Assembly: GCA_029263395.1 (NCBI GenBank)
Contig: JAJCXO010000080.1
Coordinates: forward strand, 1 to 64,000
Direction of reading: 5' to 3'
Length of the DNA stretch: 64,000 nt
Source of the DNA: Acidobacteriota bacterium
Lineage (GTDB): Bacteria; Acidobacteriota; Thermoanaerobaculia; Multivoradales; J023
The position numbers and the translations under genes were made by a program. Shown here one piece after another: positions 42,286 through 53,987 of the stretch (position 1 is the first letter of the stretch; every line of letters starts with the position of its first letter). Under the pieces are notes generated by a model. The model made no database searches. It had not been told where the DNA came from and saw only the letters and a program-made list of their open reading frames with translations.

Positions 42286-43533
42286 TCAGAAGCTGACCGA
42301 GAAGCTGGCAATCGAGTAGTCGCCGTCTTCAGCAGTAGCGAAGATCGGCTGAAGCTGAGGCCCTTGTGGTGTGAGGATGGGCACAAAATTGAAGAGCTCA
42401 GACTCGACGTTGAAGTGGTGCTCCACCTTCAGCACTAGGTGTGGAGCGAACAGGTAATTGAGGGAGATCGCAAAGTCTTCGCGCAGGTCGGCTGAAATTG
42501 CTTGGGATGCGGGGATCCCGAACGGGCGTATGAAATCTTCAGGATCATGGTCCGCCTGGGAAAACTCAGCCTGAGCGTAGATGCGAAATTTCTCAGTGGG
42601 ATGGAAGCCGGCTTGGAGGTAGGAGACTGTGAAATCTCCGCCAAAGAAGATCTGTCCGCTGTCGGCGGTGAACTCACGATACTCGCCGCGGAAAACATAT
42701 TTCTCGAGATCCAAATCAAACGAGAAATACCAGTCTTCGAATTGATCACTTTCGTCAGCTAGACGGAAGATCCCGACGAGGCCGCCGGTCACGTCGCGTC
42801 GTTGGCCGCCGAGGCCAAAACGCAGAGCGGGAAGTGGCGTGTTCAACCATAGTTGGAAGCCGATCGCATCTTCAGCCTTGGCAGGACTAGCCTGACCACC
42901 TTCCAAGAATGGATTAACCTCGAAGAAGTCGTATTCTCCGAACCAAATATCAGCTTCTAGGGCCCAGTTCGAAGCTGGAGCGAAGGTATGTGAGAACACC
43001 ACACCATCGACGGTCTCACTGGTAAAGCTACCTTCTTGGTACATGACATAAGCTGGTCGGTAGAAGGGCAGCACGGTGCCAACATCTCGAAGCTCATTGA
43101 AGATTCCGAAGGGGATCTGTACGCGACCGATCTTGACTGAGGTGTTGTCGCCGATACGTCGCTCGTAGAAAGCCCAGTCGAGCTCGATATCGTCTTCGAC
43201 ATCGTTGATCGGGCTGTTACCGAGGCTGCGGCTACTTAGTTGCACAATCATTACGTCTTTATCAGTGATCTGATAACGAAATTGTAATGCCATGGCACGG
43301 TAGTCGAAGGTTCCATCCTCTGGAATTCCGAGAATCAACTCGTCGGTTGTTGGACTAAAGAGGCCACCCTTCGATAATGAAGATGTGGCGTAAGCCTGGG
43401 TCAGAAAGCCATGAATCGAAAGCTTAGAAAGAGGGCCCTTGGGGTCCTGTGCATGTGATGGCGTCCAACCTGCCATGACGAGACTGAAGATAATCAGAGA
43501 CTTGAGGATCAGCGGCATAGTCTTTGGACCCAT
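42286..43533 (-). CDS. Outer-membrane beta-barrel (porin-like) protein
   Basis: A 415-residue exported protein. The ATG at 43533 has GGAGG ten bases upstream and opens a signal peptide (LKSLIIFSLVMAGWTPSHA). The mature protein consists of alternating strands with aromatic girdles (DWAFYERRIGDNTSVKIGRVQIPFGIFNE, RPAYVMYQEGSFTSETVDGV, DWYFSFDLDLEKYVFRGEYREF), and it ends in SIASFSVSF with the terminal Phe recognised by the BAM complex. It resembles DcaP/porin-like proteins, but the substrate is unknown. It ends 24 bases before an intrinsic terminator. Confidence 0.82.
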   Translation of the reverse strand: MGPKTMPLILKSLIIFSLVMAGWTPSHAQDPKGPLSKLSIHGFLTQAYATSSLSKGGLFSPTTDELILGIPEDGTFDYRAMALQFRYQITDKDVMIVQLSSRSLGNSPINDVEDDIELDWAFYERRIGDNTSVKIGRVQIPFGIFNELRDVGTVLPFYRPAYVMYQEGSFTSETVDGVVFSHTFAPASNWALEADIWFGEYDFFEVNPFLEGGQASPAKAEDAIGFQLWLNTPLPALRFGLGGQRRDVTGGLVGIFRLADESDQFEDWYFSFDLDLEKYVFRGEYREFTADSGQIFFGGDFTVSYLQAGFHPTEKFRIYAQAEFSQADHDPEDFIRPFGIPASQAISADLREDFAISLNYLFAPHLVLKVEHHFNVESELFNFVPILTPQGPQLQPIFATAEDGDYSIASFSVSF

Positions 43534-43673
43534 GGTTCCCCCTCCTAACCGTTTTGTGGTGACATTGTGAACTTGTGTCCAGAAGTATACACCAGAAACT
43601 GGTTCGGAACGGATGGGCTCGAGCCTGCCGAAACGGATTCTCAATCTGCGTTGCAGATCTCCGCGGTGTTAGC

Positions 43674-45170
43674 TCAAAGAGTCACCATCTGCCGAATATA
43701 GCCGCCGATCTTGGCTCGGCTGAGGCTGAACTTGCGATCTTGAGTGTGGATGGTCATCGGCAAACCGCGCTTGGGTGACATCACAACATTGACGTGTGGA
43801 TCGATCTTTGTGCCATCGACCAGCCCTAAGCGATAGTGCTGCAAGATCAGAGCAACAATGACTTTGAGTTGGATGGTGCCGAGGCCAGCCCCGATACATT
43901 TGCGAGGGCCGGCTCCGAACGGCAGATACTCATACGCAGATGGTTTCAGTGACAGCCAGCGTTCCGGACGGAAGCAGTTGGGCTCAGGGTAGATAGTGGG
44001 GTCATGGTGGGTGATATACGGACTGAATAGGACCTCGCTGCCGGCGGCAATCTCGAATTCACCAAGGGTGGTGTCACGTACCGCGATGCGAGGAAAAATG
44101 ACACCGGGTGACAGGACTCGCAAACTCTCCTTAATGACACGATCCAATACCGATAGGGAGTAAGTCTGCTCGTAAGTCGGCGGAGCTCCGGCCAGGTGCT
44201 CGTCGAGTTCATCGAGTAACTCGGATGCTACGTGCGGATGTGTCGCAAGGAGAAACAGGGTCCAGGTCAAAGCACAGGATGTGGTGTCATGTCCGGCAAA
44301 GAAGACGACAAAGGACTGGCTTACGAGCTCATCGTCGCTCAAGCGGCCAGCGTCCTCGTCATGGGCTGCGATCATCATTGAGAGGAAATCCTCGCCAGGA
44401 CTTCCTTGGGCGCGTTTGCGAGCGATCTCAGTCTGTAAGCTGGTGACGGTCTCTTCAAGATTGAGACGGAGTTTGCGATATGGCGTTCCCGGCAAGTCGA
44501 GAGGCACCATGGCCAGTGGTGAAAACAGGACGTCGACCATCTGACGAATCTTGAGCGCCAACGATCTCGAATCCGTGGTTGGGTTCAGGCCAAAAAGCGT
44601 CTTGGTAGAGATCGCAAGGGTCAGTCGAGTCATTTCGGAGAGCATGTCGCGGCGCTCGCCCGGTCGCCATCCTCGCAGGTGTTCTTCAGTGTTCTCGACG
44701 ATGTCGTTGTGGTAGCGATGGAGATGTTCGCGGGTGAAAGCCGGCATCAGTAAGCGTCGCTGCTCATCGTGCTTCGCGCCGTTCATGGTCAAGATGTTGT
44801 TCGACAGCAGATCGAAGGCCCGGGTCTTGGGACCCCGCGGGCGTCCGGTTTGGAAATCATCGATGCTGGTCAGGACACGGCGATTGTTTTCGGCTCCAAA
44901 CGCGAAGTAAGTTCGACTCTCGAGACCGGTAGGTCGAAAAAAGACGGTCGGGCTCTGGCCTTGAACCAAGCAGGCTACTGGACCGTAAGTTGATCGTAGG
45001 TCCGACATATAGCGGATCGGATTGCGAAAAAAGCGAATGGCATTGCCCCGCCAGCCGAGTATCGGCATCGCAGGCGGTGCCGGAGCCGGGCCAACAGGCC
45101 TGAGTTGTGCTGCAGGATCGCCAGCAACAGGCGGTGCATCTGAAGCGCTCGAGTTGGTTAACGGTTCCAA
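43674..45170 (-). CDS. Cytochrome P450
   Basis: A 498-residue class-typical P450. The heme-binding loop PFGAGPRKCIGAGLG carries the axial Cys, the I-helix has FFAGHDTTS, and the K-helix ExxR is KESLRVLSPG; the PERW motif follows (CFRPERWLSL). The N-terminus is Pro-rich without a clear membrane anchor. It resembles soluble bacterial relatives of CYP102/CYP4-like enzymes. The substrate is unknown, and no ferredoxin or reductase gene is adjacent. It lies 17 bases after rnd on the same strand, probably in the same operon. Confidence 0.94.
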   Translation of the reverse strand: MEPLTNSSASDAPPVAGDPAAQLRPVGPAPAPPAMPILGWRGNAIRFFRNPIRYMSDLRSTYGPVACLVQGQSPTVFFRPTGLESRTYFAFGAENNRRVLTSIDDFQTGRPRGPKTRAFDLLSNNILTMNGAKHDEQRRLLMPAFTREHLHRYHNDIVENTEEHLRGWRPGERRDMLSEMTRLTLAISTKTLFGLNPTTDSRSLALKIRQMVDVLFSPLAMVPLDLPGTPYRKLRLNLEETVTSLQTEIARKRAQGSPGEDFLSMMIAAHDEDAGRLSDDELVSQSFVVFFAGHDTTSCALTWTLFLLATHPHVASELLDELDEHLAGAPPTYEQTYSLSVLDRVIKESLRVLSPGVIFPRIAVRDTTLGEFEIAAGSEVLFSPYITHHDPTIYPEPNCFRPERWLSLKPSAYEYLPFGAGPRKCIGAGLGTIQLKVIVALILQHYRLGLVDGTKIDPHVNVVMSPKRGLPMTIHTQDRKFSLSRAKIGGYIRQMVTL

Positions 45171-45187
45171 GGCCTCTCCCTGGTTCC

Positions 45188-46348
45188 TTACGCTCTGCTG
45201 GCGCTCAATCGCTCCACCAAACGATCGCCGACGACCGATTGTCGCCAGCCTCGAAGCTCCCGCGGTAGAACCGGTGATCGACCATCGAGGAATCTCCTCA
45301 TCAACTTTTCGAGGCCCTTTCGGGTTGCCACTAGCTCAGGAGGGAGATTGGCTTGTGTCGCGATCGCATCCGCGTCTTTCCGTAGCTGCTGAATCTGTTG
45401 GCGATAAGGCGAAAGATCACGCCCATGTCTGGGGGCTGGCGGGAGGTGCTCAGTTTTGGCGCTACGGCCCTTTTGGATCAGTCGGAGCAGAGTCTCGCCG
45501 TAGTGTTCTCGTTCAACTTTGCGCAGGGACTCAATCCTTCCGAGGGACTTTCGATCTGTCGGCTGTTGCCGTGCCAACTCGATCAACGTCTTCTCGTGTA
45601 GCACAAAATTTCTCGGCAGATTCCTTTGTCTCGCTTGTTGTTCGCGCCAGCAAGCAAGCTCTTGGAGAACGGCAAGTTGGCGTGGATACATTGCCTTTGT
45701 CGCTCGGATCCGCCGATACGCGAGCTCTGGTGGTGGAAGAAAGCGCTCGACGTCGAAGAGGGACTGCAGTTCTTCGTCCACCCAAGCTTCGCGCCCCAAC
45801 CGTCGGAGCTCGAGCTTTTGCTGACGATAGGCAGGAATGAGATACGCCACATCCTGCGCGGCATAGAGTTGCTGGGCGTCACTTAGCGGTCGGCGCATCC
45901 AATTGGTTCGAGTCTTGTCCTTGGGCAATTGGATGTCGAAGAGCTCAGCAACCATTCGTCCATAACCCATCGAGAAACCCAAGCCACATAGAGCGCCTGC
46001 AACCTGTGTGTCGAACACAGCTTGCGGGAACGCGCCAAAGCGGTGGTAGAGAACTTCCAGATCTTCACCACAGGAGTGGAAAACTTTTGTGACGTTTGAA
46101 TCGAGGAACAAGTCTGCCAGCGGTGTGAGGTCGTCAATCACCACGGTATCGACAAGCGATGCCGAGTCTTCGTCGGCAACTTGAATCAAGCCAAGGTTGG
46201 GGAAGAACGTCCGTTCGCGAACGAACTCAGTGTCGATACCAACTACGGCGGCACGTCGCCAGCGCTGACAAGCCAGCTCCAGTGCCTTACGACTCTCGAT
46301 GAGCTGTGGTGTGACATCAAGGGATTGGTGGCTTCTCGTTGGACTCAT
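45188..46348 (-). CDS. rnd: Ribonuclease D
   Basis: A 386-residue DEDDy 3'-5' exoribonuclease acting in tRNA and structured RNA 3' maturation. The exonuclease domain has DTEFVRERTFFPNLGLIQ (motif I), FHSCGEDLEVLYHRFG (motif II) and LYAAQDVAYLIPAY (motif III, Tyr present). An HRDC domain follows (LAVLQELACWREQQARQRNL) and a second is likely in the C-terminal part. Its start overlaps the mscS stop by ATGA. Confidence 0.94.
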   Translation of the reverse strand: MSPTRSHQSLDVTPQLIESRKALELACQRWRRAAVVGIDTEFVRERTFFPNLGLIQVADEDSASLVDTVVIDDLTPLADLFLDSNVTKVFHSCGEDLEVLYHRFGAFPQAVFDTQVAGALCGLGFSMGYGRMVAELFDIQLPKDKTRTNWMRRPLSDAQQLYAAQDVAYLIPAYRQQKLELRRLGREAWVDEELQSLFDVERFLPPPELAYRRIRATKAMYPRQLAVLQELACWREQQARQRNLPRNFVLHEKTLIELARQQPTDRKSLGRIESLRKVEREHYGETLLRLIQKGRSAKTEHLPPAPRHGRDLSPYRQQIQQLRKDADAIATQANLPPELVATRKGLEKLMRRFLDGRSPVLPRELRGWRQSVVGDRLVERLSASRA

Positions 46349-47430
46349 GTTGGCCCCTGACTGTTCGCTTCATTGACCTGGTGCAGGTAGATGTCCCGCG
46401 ATGGGTAGGGAAAGCAGATTCCCTCAGCCTGGAAGCGCTGAAAAACCGCACTGTTCAGCGCGTCGAGAACCCTGCCGCGTAACACGGGTTCCGCAACCCA
46501 GGTGAGGAGCTCGAATCGCAAACCCGAGTCCTGAAACTCTCGAAATCTAACTCTTGGCTCAGGCTCGGTCATGACCTGGCTGTGGCTGTTGGCTACCTCT
46601 AGAAGGACTCTTCGGACTAGGTCGATATCGCTATCGTAGGCAACTTGCACGCTGACTCGGACTCGGCGTTGGCGCGTGGGTCCACCCGCTTCGTTGATGA
46701 TTTTAGAATTGGCGAGGATCGAGTTGGGAAGGACGATTTCTAGATCGTCACGAGTAAGTAATCGGCTCGATCGAATACCGATTCGGATGATCTCGCCTCG
46801 TTCTCCGCTTTCTAGAATGATGAAGTCGCCGACCGTGAAGGGTGCGTCCGCGAGGATCGAAACTCCTGCGAACAGATTGGCCAGAGTATCTTTGGCAGCA
46901 AGACCAATTGCTAGACCAGCAATGCCGGCGGATGCCAACCACCCAGATACCGAAACATGCCATGCCAATAGCAGAAAGTAGGTGGCGCCGCCGACCAAGA
47001 GGACTGTCGCGGCGTTTTCCAACACCGGCAAGGTTTGGGGCTGGACAAACGTAAAGATGTCTCGCTTACGGGAAAGGGTCTGGAGCACTAGATTGGAAAA
47101 ACGGAGTGCAAATCCCAGCCAAACAAACACGGCCATCGTGGCGAGCAGAGATCCGAGATAACGATCGAACGGCTCAACGATGGTTAATGGCAATAGTGAG
47201 AAGTGGATGCCGATCAGTAGGAAGCTCGCCGAGACTGGCCTTTGCAAAATCTCGAAGAACTGATCGTCAATCTCGGTTTCTGTGCGTCGAGTGAGGCGCG
47301 GCAACAGATTGGCCGAGACCCACTCTGCTAGTTTGGCGACCGCTAGCGATAAAACAAGGATCAATAACGACTGAACCCATGGATTGGGGCCGAGCCGTGC
47401 GACGAGCTCTTCGAGCTGGTGACGCATCAT
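46345..47430 (-). CDS. MscS-family mechanosensitive channel
   Basis: A 361-residue small-conductance mechanosensitive channel that releases solutes on osmotic downshift. Four to five helices precede the pore helix, SAGIAGLAIGLAAKDTLANLFAG, which shows the Ala/Gly packing of MscS TM3. The cytoplasmic beta domain follows (FTVGDFIILESGERGEIIRIGIRSSRL, LPNSILANSKIIN) and then the alpha/beta vestibule. It lies 41 bases after secA and overlaps rnd by ATGA. Confidence 0.94.
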   Translation of the reverse strand: MMRHQLEELVARLGPNPWVQSLLILVLSLAVAKLAEWVSANLLPRLTRRTETEIDDQFFEILQRPVSASFLLIGIHFSLLPLTIVEPFDRYLGSLLATMAVFVWLGFALRFSNLVLQTLSRKRDIFTFVQPQTLPVLENAATVLLVGGATYFLLLAWHVSVSGWLASAGIAGLAIGLAAKDTLANLFAGVSILADAPFTVGDFIILESGERGEIIRIGIRSSRLLTRDDLEIVLPNSILANSKIINEAGGPTRQRRVRVSVQVAYDSDIDLVRRVLLEVANSHSQVMTEPEPRVRFREFQDSGLRFELLTWVAEPVLRGRVLDALNSAVFQRFQAEGICFPYPSRDIYLHQVNEANSQGPT

Positions 47431-47471
47431 GTGGAGTAGGGGGCGCTGTGCCTATCGCGCTGAAAGTAGAC

Positions 47472-50213
<2,742 letters not shown>

Positions 50214-50404
50214 GGAACGAGATTCTCTCAGCTGAAAGAAGGGGAGGGGGAAGCGAATCGGAAAGCGTTCGCCTGCGGAGGGATCGAAGGACTAAACCTT
50301 CTGAGATGATTCTATCAGAGACCGGCTGAGCGTTAGCCACCGGATCGGCAAGCTAAGGCACAGGCAATCGCTCGTGCGAGGCCGTCAATGGCGGGAGTGC
50401 AAAC

Positions 50405-50439
50405 GTGAGCCGATAGCCAGAGAGGACTACCTGGCTCAC
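50405..50439 (-). terminator. Hairpin between the M23 gene and secA
   Basis: GTGAGCC at 50405-50411 pairs perfectly with GGCTCAC at 50433-50439, just after the M23 stop (50452) on the minus strand. No T-run follows, so it may separate the two transcripts only partly. The rest of 50214-50451 holds no gene. Confidence 0.35.
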
Positions 50440-50451
50440 TGTGCGGGCGGC

Positions 50452-51324
50452 TTAGGGAGAGGTGCCGTCGAGGATGTAGCCGAGAGGGTTGACGGCTCGG
50501 CCATCAACATGAATTTCGTAATGCACGTGCGTGCCGGTCGCTCGACCCGAAGAGCCGACCAGTCCGATCACATCACCACGCCGAACCCTTTGGCCCTCTT
50601 TGGCAATGAGTTTGGACATATGACCGTAGCGAGTGCTGAACCCGAAACCGTGGGAAATGAAAACCGCATTTCCCAAACCCTGCGCACGGCCTGCGCGCGT
50701 GACAACACCGTCACCAGAGGCCCAGACTTCTTTACCGGCAGGGGCCACGATATCGATTCCCCGATGCATCGCCTTTTGGCCGGTGAAGGGATCGCTGCGG
50801 TAGCCAAAGCCACTCGTGAGGAGGCCACGCACGGGGGCGATTGCCGGGGTTGCGGAGATCAACGAGAAGCGCTCACCAAGCTTCAGTTCCAGCAAGCGCA
50901 TGCCACCGTTCATTTCTTGTAGCGTGCCCTCTAGAGCACCTAGTTGATCACTCATCCCCAAACGATCTCGTGATGGGTCTGTTCCGCCAATACCAGCTTC
51001 TGCGCTTGGCGAGAGCTCGGTCAAGCCAGCTACGATCGCTAGCTTGTGGATCCGTTGCTGATAGTCGCCGACTTGGGCCTCGAGCTCACGAATACTGGTC
51101 TCGAAACCTTGATTCACTGTTCTGAGCGAGGCGTTCTCGGCACGGACTTGGTCTAGTTGCCCGCGGTCAAAATTAGTCGAGAAGAACGCGACCGCGGCGA
51201 AAATTCCGCCAATGGTGAAGAAAGCCAGGGTACCTAGTAGGAGGCCAACCTGGAGAGACGAGAACCGCCACTTGCGGAACTTCGCCCGGGCGTGCGGAAC
51301 GAAGATGATCGTGTGTTGTTTCAA
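50452..51324 (-). CDS. M23-family metallopeptidase (LytM domain)
   Basis: A 290-residue envelope protein. One membrane helix near the N-terminus (LLLGTLAFFTIGGIFAAVAFF) is followed by a coiled coil (LDQVRAENASLRTVNQGFET...DYQQRIHKL) and a LytM domain at about 165-285. The zinc ligands are present: His and Asp in AMHRGIDIVAP, His in THVHYEIHVDG. It may cleave peptidoglycan cross-bridges or, in anchored forms, activate amidases. An intact zinc site argues for catalysis. It precedes secA. The 230 bases upstream (51325-51554) contain no recognised feature. Confidence 0.92.
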   Translation of the reverse strand: MKQHTIIFVPHARAKFRKWRFSSLQVGLLLGTLAFFTIGGIFAAVAFFSTNFDRGQLDQVRAENASLRTVNQGFETSIRELEAQVGDYQQRIHKLAIVAGLTELSPSAEAGIGGTDPSRDRLGMSDQLGALEGTLQEMNGGMRLLELKLGERFSLISATPAIAPVRGLLTSGFGYRSDPFTGQKAMHRGIDIVAPAGKEVWASGDGVVTRAGRAQGLGNAVFISHGFGFSTRYGHMSKLIAKEGQRVRRGDVIGLVGSSGRATGTHVHYEIHVDGRAVNPLGYILDGTSP

Positions 51325-51554
51325 GGTCAGGATGGTGATCCGAAGTCGATAAGAGTTGACCGATCATGACACTGACCGGGATTCAGCGCTCCTCCCAAAA
51401 CAACACTGCGAACCTGAAATCTCGGTTCCACAGTTCTACTGCGACAGCCGTGAAGGCGGGATGAACTGAATTCTACTCAAAACTAACTCGGAGTCAAGCA
51501 GCTGATTCATTGTGACTTAGCAATAAGAATCACTAGGCTGCAACGAATCGTAGG

Positions 51555-52622
51555 CTATAACGAATCCAGCACCGTACCGCCGAAGGAATCGGTCGAGGTG
51601 GTGCGATCGGAGGAGGCTTGACTAGGGCCTAGTCTGCCGAGGTCAACGAGTCGGTCAAGAAAATCGACCAATATCTCCCACAGCTCGTCAGGGTGATCCA
51701 TCATCAGCCAATGGCTAGCGCCCCGCACATGGCTGAACGAGACATCGGGATGTGATCGGTGTAGGCTGTTGGGAAGCGTATTGAAGTCACTGACCACACT
51801 ATGAACCGGCCCGTCATACTTTGCCAAGTCGTCCAATGGGGTGTGGCGCATTGCGCTTTCGAAGGCAGCCACCAGTACTCTGGGAGCGATTGTTTTCAAT
51901 TCTTCGAGCACTCGTTCGGCAACCTCCGGCTGAGCACCGACGAGGAGTTGCTTGAAATGCCAGGACACTTCGTCGTGAGGGGCTCGACGCAGCTGATTGA
52001 GGACTGTCTCATGCTGAGTTTGTGGTAGGCGAGTTTGATCACCGCTCGGGTCGACCAACAACAGGCCAGCTACCCGATTCGAATGCAAACTTGCGTAGTG
52101 GACTGCAGCAGCTGCACCGAGACCGTGCCCAACCAGGGTAAACCTGCGTAGTCTCGAGCTGTCGACAACCGCGGCGATGGTTGCCGCTAGTCTCGGGACG
52201 GAGTAGTCGTCGTCCTCAGTTGGATCAGATTGGCCGTGTGCTGGTAGGTCGATGGCGACGGCTCGTATCCCGAGCCCGACGGCGGCGAACTGCGCTGCCC
52301 ATTGCTCGGCCCGGCCGCCAAGTCCATGGACAAAGACGATTGGGACGGTGCCGCTAGGGAAGCGCTCGAGGACTCTAATCGACCCAGACGGACCCGGAAT
52401 CCAGGAAGCGGTAACATCGGCTGGCGGCTCGAACAAAGGTGCTTCGAGATCATTTGCGGGCTCAACGGAGGCTCGATCGAGGGGGGGTGGGGAAGACCGA
52501 CGCTCACCACGCAGTAACGCCGTAATGGCGAGAACGACGGTACCCAGTCCGAGCCATCGCCAGGGGTGCAAGCGTTGTTTGCGGACCGGCTGAGAACGTT
52601 GCCGGGGCTGCTTTCGATGCAT
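51555..52622 (-). CDS. Alpha/beta-hydrolase fold protein lacking the nucleophile
   Basis: A 355-residue protein with an N-terminal membrane anchor (HPWRWLGLGTVVLAITALL), a Pro-rich linker and an alpha/beta-hydrolase domain (about 80-335). The oxyanion loop FVHGLGGRAEQW, an acid in VVSDFN and the His region GASHWLMMDHP are present. The nucleophile elbow, however, reads VGHGLGAA: the usual Ser of GxSxG is Gly. Classical Ser hydrolysis is therefore unlikely unless another residue substitutes. It follows the repeat protein by 24 bases in the kinase operon. Confidence 0.85.
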   Translation of the reverse strand: MHRKQPRQRSQPVRKQRLHPWRWLGLGTVVLAITALLRGERRSSPPPLDRASVEPANDLEAPLFEPPADVTASWIPGPSGSIRVLERFPSGTVPIVFVHGLGGRAEQWAAQFAAVGLGIRAVAIDLPAHGQSDPTEDDDYSVPRLAATIAAVVDSSRLRRFTLVGHGLGAAAAVHYASLHSNRVAGLLLVDPSGDQTRLPQTQHETVLNQLRRAPHDEVSWHFKQLLVGAQPEVAERVLEELKTIAPRVLVAAFESAMRHTPLDDLAKYDGPVHSVVSDFNTLPNSLHRSHPDVSFSHVRGASHWLMMDHPDELWEILVDFLDRLVDLGRLGPSQASSDRTTSTDSFGGTVLDSL

Positions 52623-52646
52623 GTTGAGGTCACCAGCTCTAGTTGC

Positions 52647-53987
52647 TCAAGCGTCGGGCCTCGGCCCGGCACTTGATTGCGGTTCGGATGAATCAGCGGC
52701 AGTCTGGATGGTGTCCTCCGCGCCATGTGAGTCAGTTTCGTCCTGCGAACCAGTTTCGTCGCCTAGCGCATTCGCTTCTTCGAGTACCAGTGTATGGATC
52801 TCTAAGAAACGAGGTGAAAAGAACTTGCTGTCGGGGGCCAGCGGGGGATCGATATCCGCACAGGCGATGATTTCCTTTGCAATCAAGTCTCGGCCGCCGT
52901 TGTCGCCCTCGCCTCCAAGAACCCACAGCGCATGGCGAGAGGCGGCCCGCAGCAAACAGACGTGAGCACGCATCCGCGATTCGCTTTTGAGTTTGGAGTC
53001 ATCGGTCAGTTCAAGAACGAGGTCATAACTGGCACTGAAGAAAGCTTCGACAGCTTGTCTCAGTTTCTCTGGAGGTCGGCGTGCCGACCTTCGCAGAGCG
53101 GCCAGCGCCACTGTCAATTCGTCTGTCAGTTGGCTGAGGCGGGACGGATTGGCTCCAGACTTGCTATCGACGACGGACTTCAGAGCTTGTTCGACGGCTG
53201 CTACTCTGGCGCCAAGGATCGATGGGTACGGGGCCAAGTCGGCGATCGAACGTAAGACTCGCCGAGAACTAATTTCTGCTTGTTCCAAGGTCTGAAGCGC
53301 CTCGCCGGTTGCAGCATTGTCAAGCTCGCTGATCCTCTGGCGGGCGGCCACGGTGGTTGTCTCGAACCCTGTCTGTGCCTGATTGGCTAGTGCCTTGGAG
53401 GATTCGAGAAGATCAAGCAGGTTCTCACGTTTGCCTTGGTCGAACTTCTGGCGAGCTTCAGTCAGCTGTCGAGAAGCGCGTTGCTGAAGCTCACGAAGGG
53501 ACGGTGAGCCCTCATCCCATACGGGTGCCAAATCCGGAGTCTTACTGAGATCCTCCACCGAGGTTGCGCTGACCTGCACTGTCGTTAGTAGTTGTTTGAC
53601 CTCGGTGGCGGCAGTTTCAACCTGTCGAAGAAAGCTTTGGCATTTCTTGTTGCGTTGCTCTAGGTCATCAAGCTGTTTGGACCGCTGGATCTGCTCTTGC
53701 CGCAGCGACTCGTTCCAAGCCTTGATCGCGGCGCGACATTGGCCTTGTTCCGCCAGTGCGATGCCGAGATAGTAGTGTGGCAAGTAGGCAGTCTTCAGGA
53801 AGCGGTTGACCTTCTCTTCGGAGCGTTCTTCGATCGCGCTACGAAAGAATCTTTCAGCGTCTGCCCAGCGCCCTGCGTCTACTGCTTCTAGTCCAAGTTT
53901 GTGGACTTCTTTCCAATCGGCGTGGGCAGGCCAAGCGGCTAACCATCCGAACAAGAGCAGAGCGAACAACGCAAATTGGCGCTTCAT
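52647..53987 (-). CDS. Secreted TPR-like helical protein paired with the kinase
   Basis: A 446-residue exported protein. The ATG at 53987 overlaps the kinase stop by ATGA and opens a signal peptide (FALFALLLFGWLAAWPAHA). The N-terminal third shows TPR-like helices (LGLEAVDAGRWADAERFFRSA, YYLGIALAEQGQCRAAIKAW); the middle is mostly coiled (KQLDDLEQRNKKCQSFLRQV, QLTEARQKFDQGKRENLLDL). The C-terminus is acidic and low-complexity. No enzyme motif is seen. Coupled translation with the kinase suggests a shared envelope-signalling role, possibly as target or sensor, by inference. Confidence 0.82.
   Translation of the reverse strand: MKRQFALFALLLFGWLAAWPAHADWKEVHKLGLEAVDAGRWADAERFFRSAIEERSEEKVNRFLKTAYLPHYYLGIALAEQGQCRAAIKAWNESLRQEQIQRSKQLDDLEQRNKKCQSFLRQVETAATEVKQLLTTVQVSATSVEDLSKTPDLAPVWDEGSPSLRELQQRASRQLTEARQKFDQGKRENLLDLLESSKALANQAQTGFETTTVAARQRISELDNAATGEALQTLEQAEISSRRVLRSIADLAPYPSILGARVAAVEQALKSVVDSKSGANPSRLSQLTDELTVALAALRRSARRPPEKLRQAVEAFFSASYDLVLELTDDSKLKSESRMRAHVCLLRAASRHALWVLGGEGDNGGRDLIAKEIIACADIDPPLAPDSKFFSPRFLEIHTLVLEEANALGDETGSQDETDSHGAEDTIQTAADSSEPQSSAGPRPDA

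Noticed and set aside
50374-50922. A 182-codon plus-strand frame antisense to the M23 peptidase
   Set aside because: It covers the catalytic part of a clear metallopeptidase and has no features of its own.
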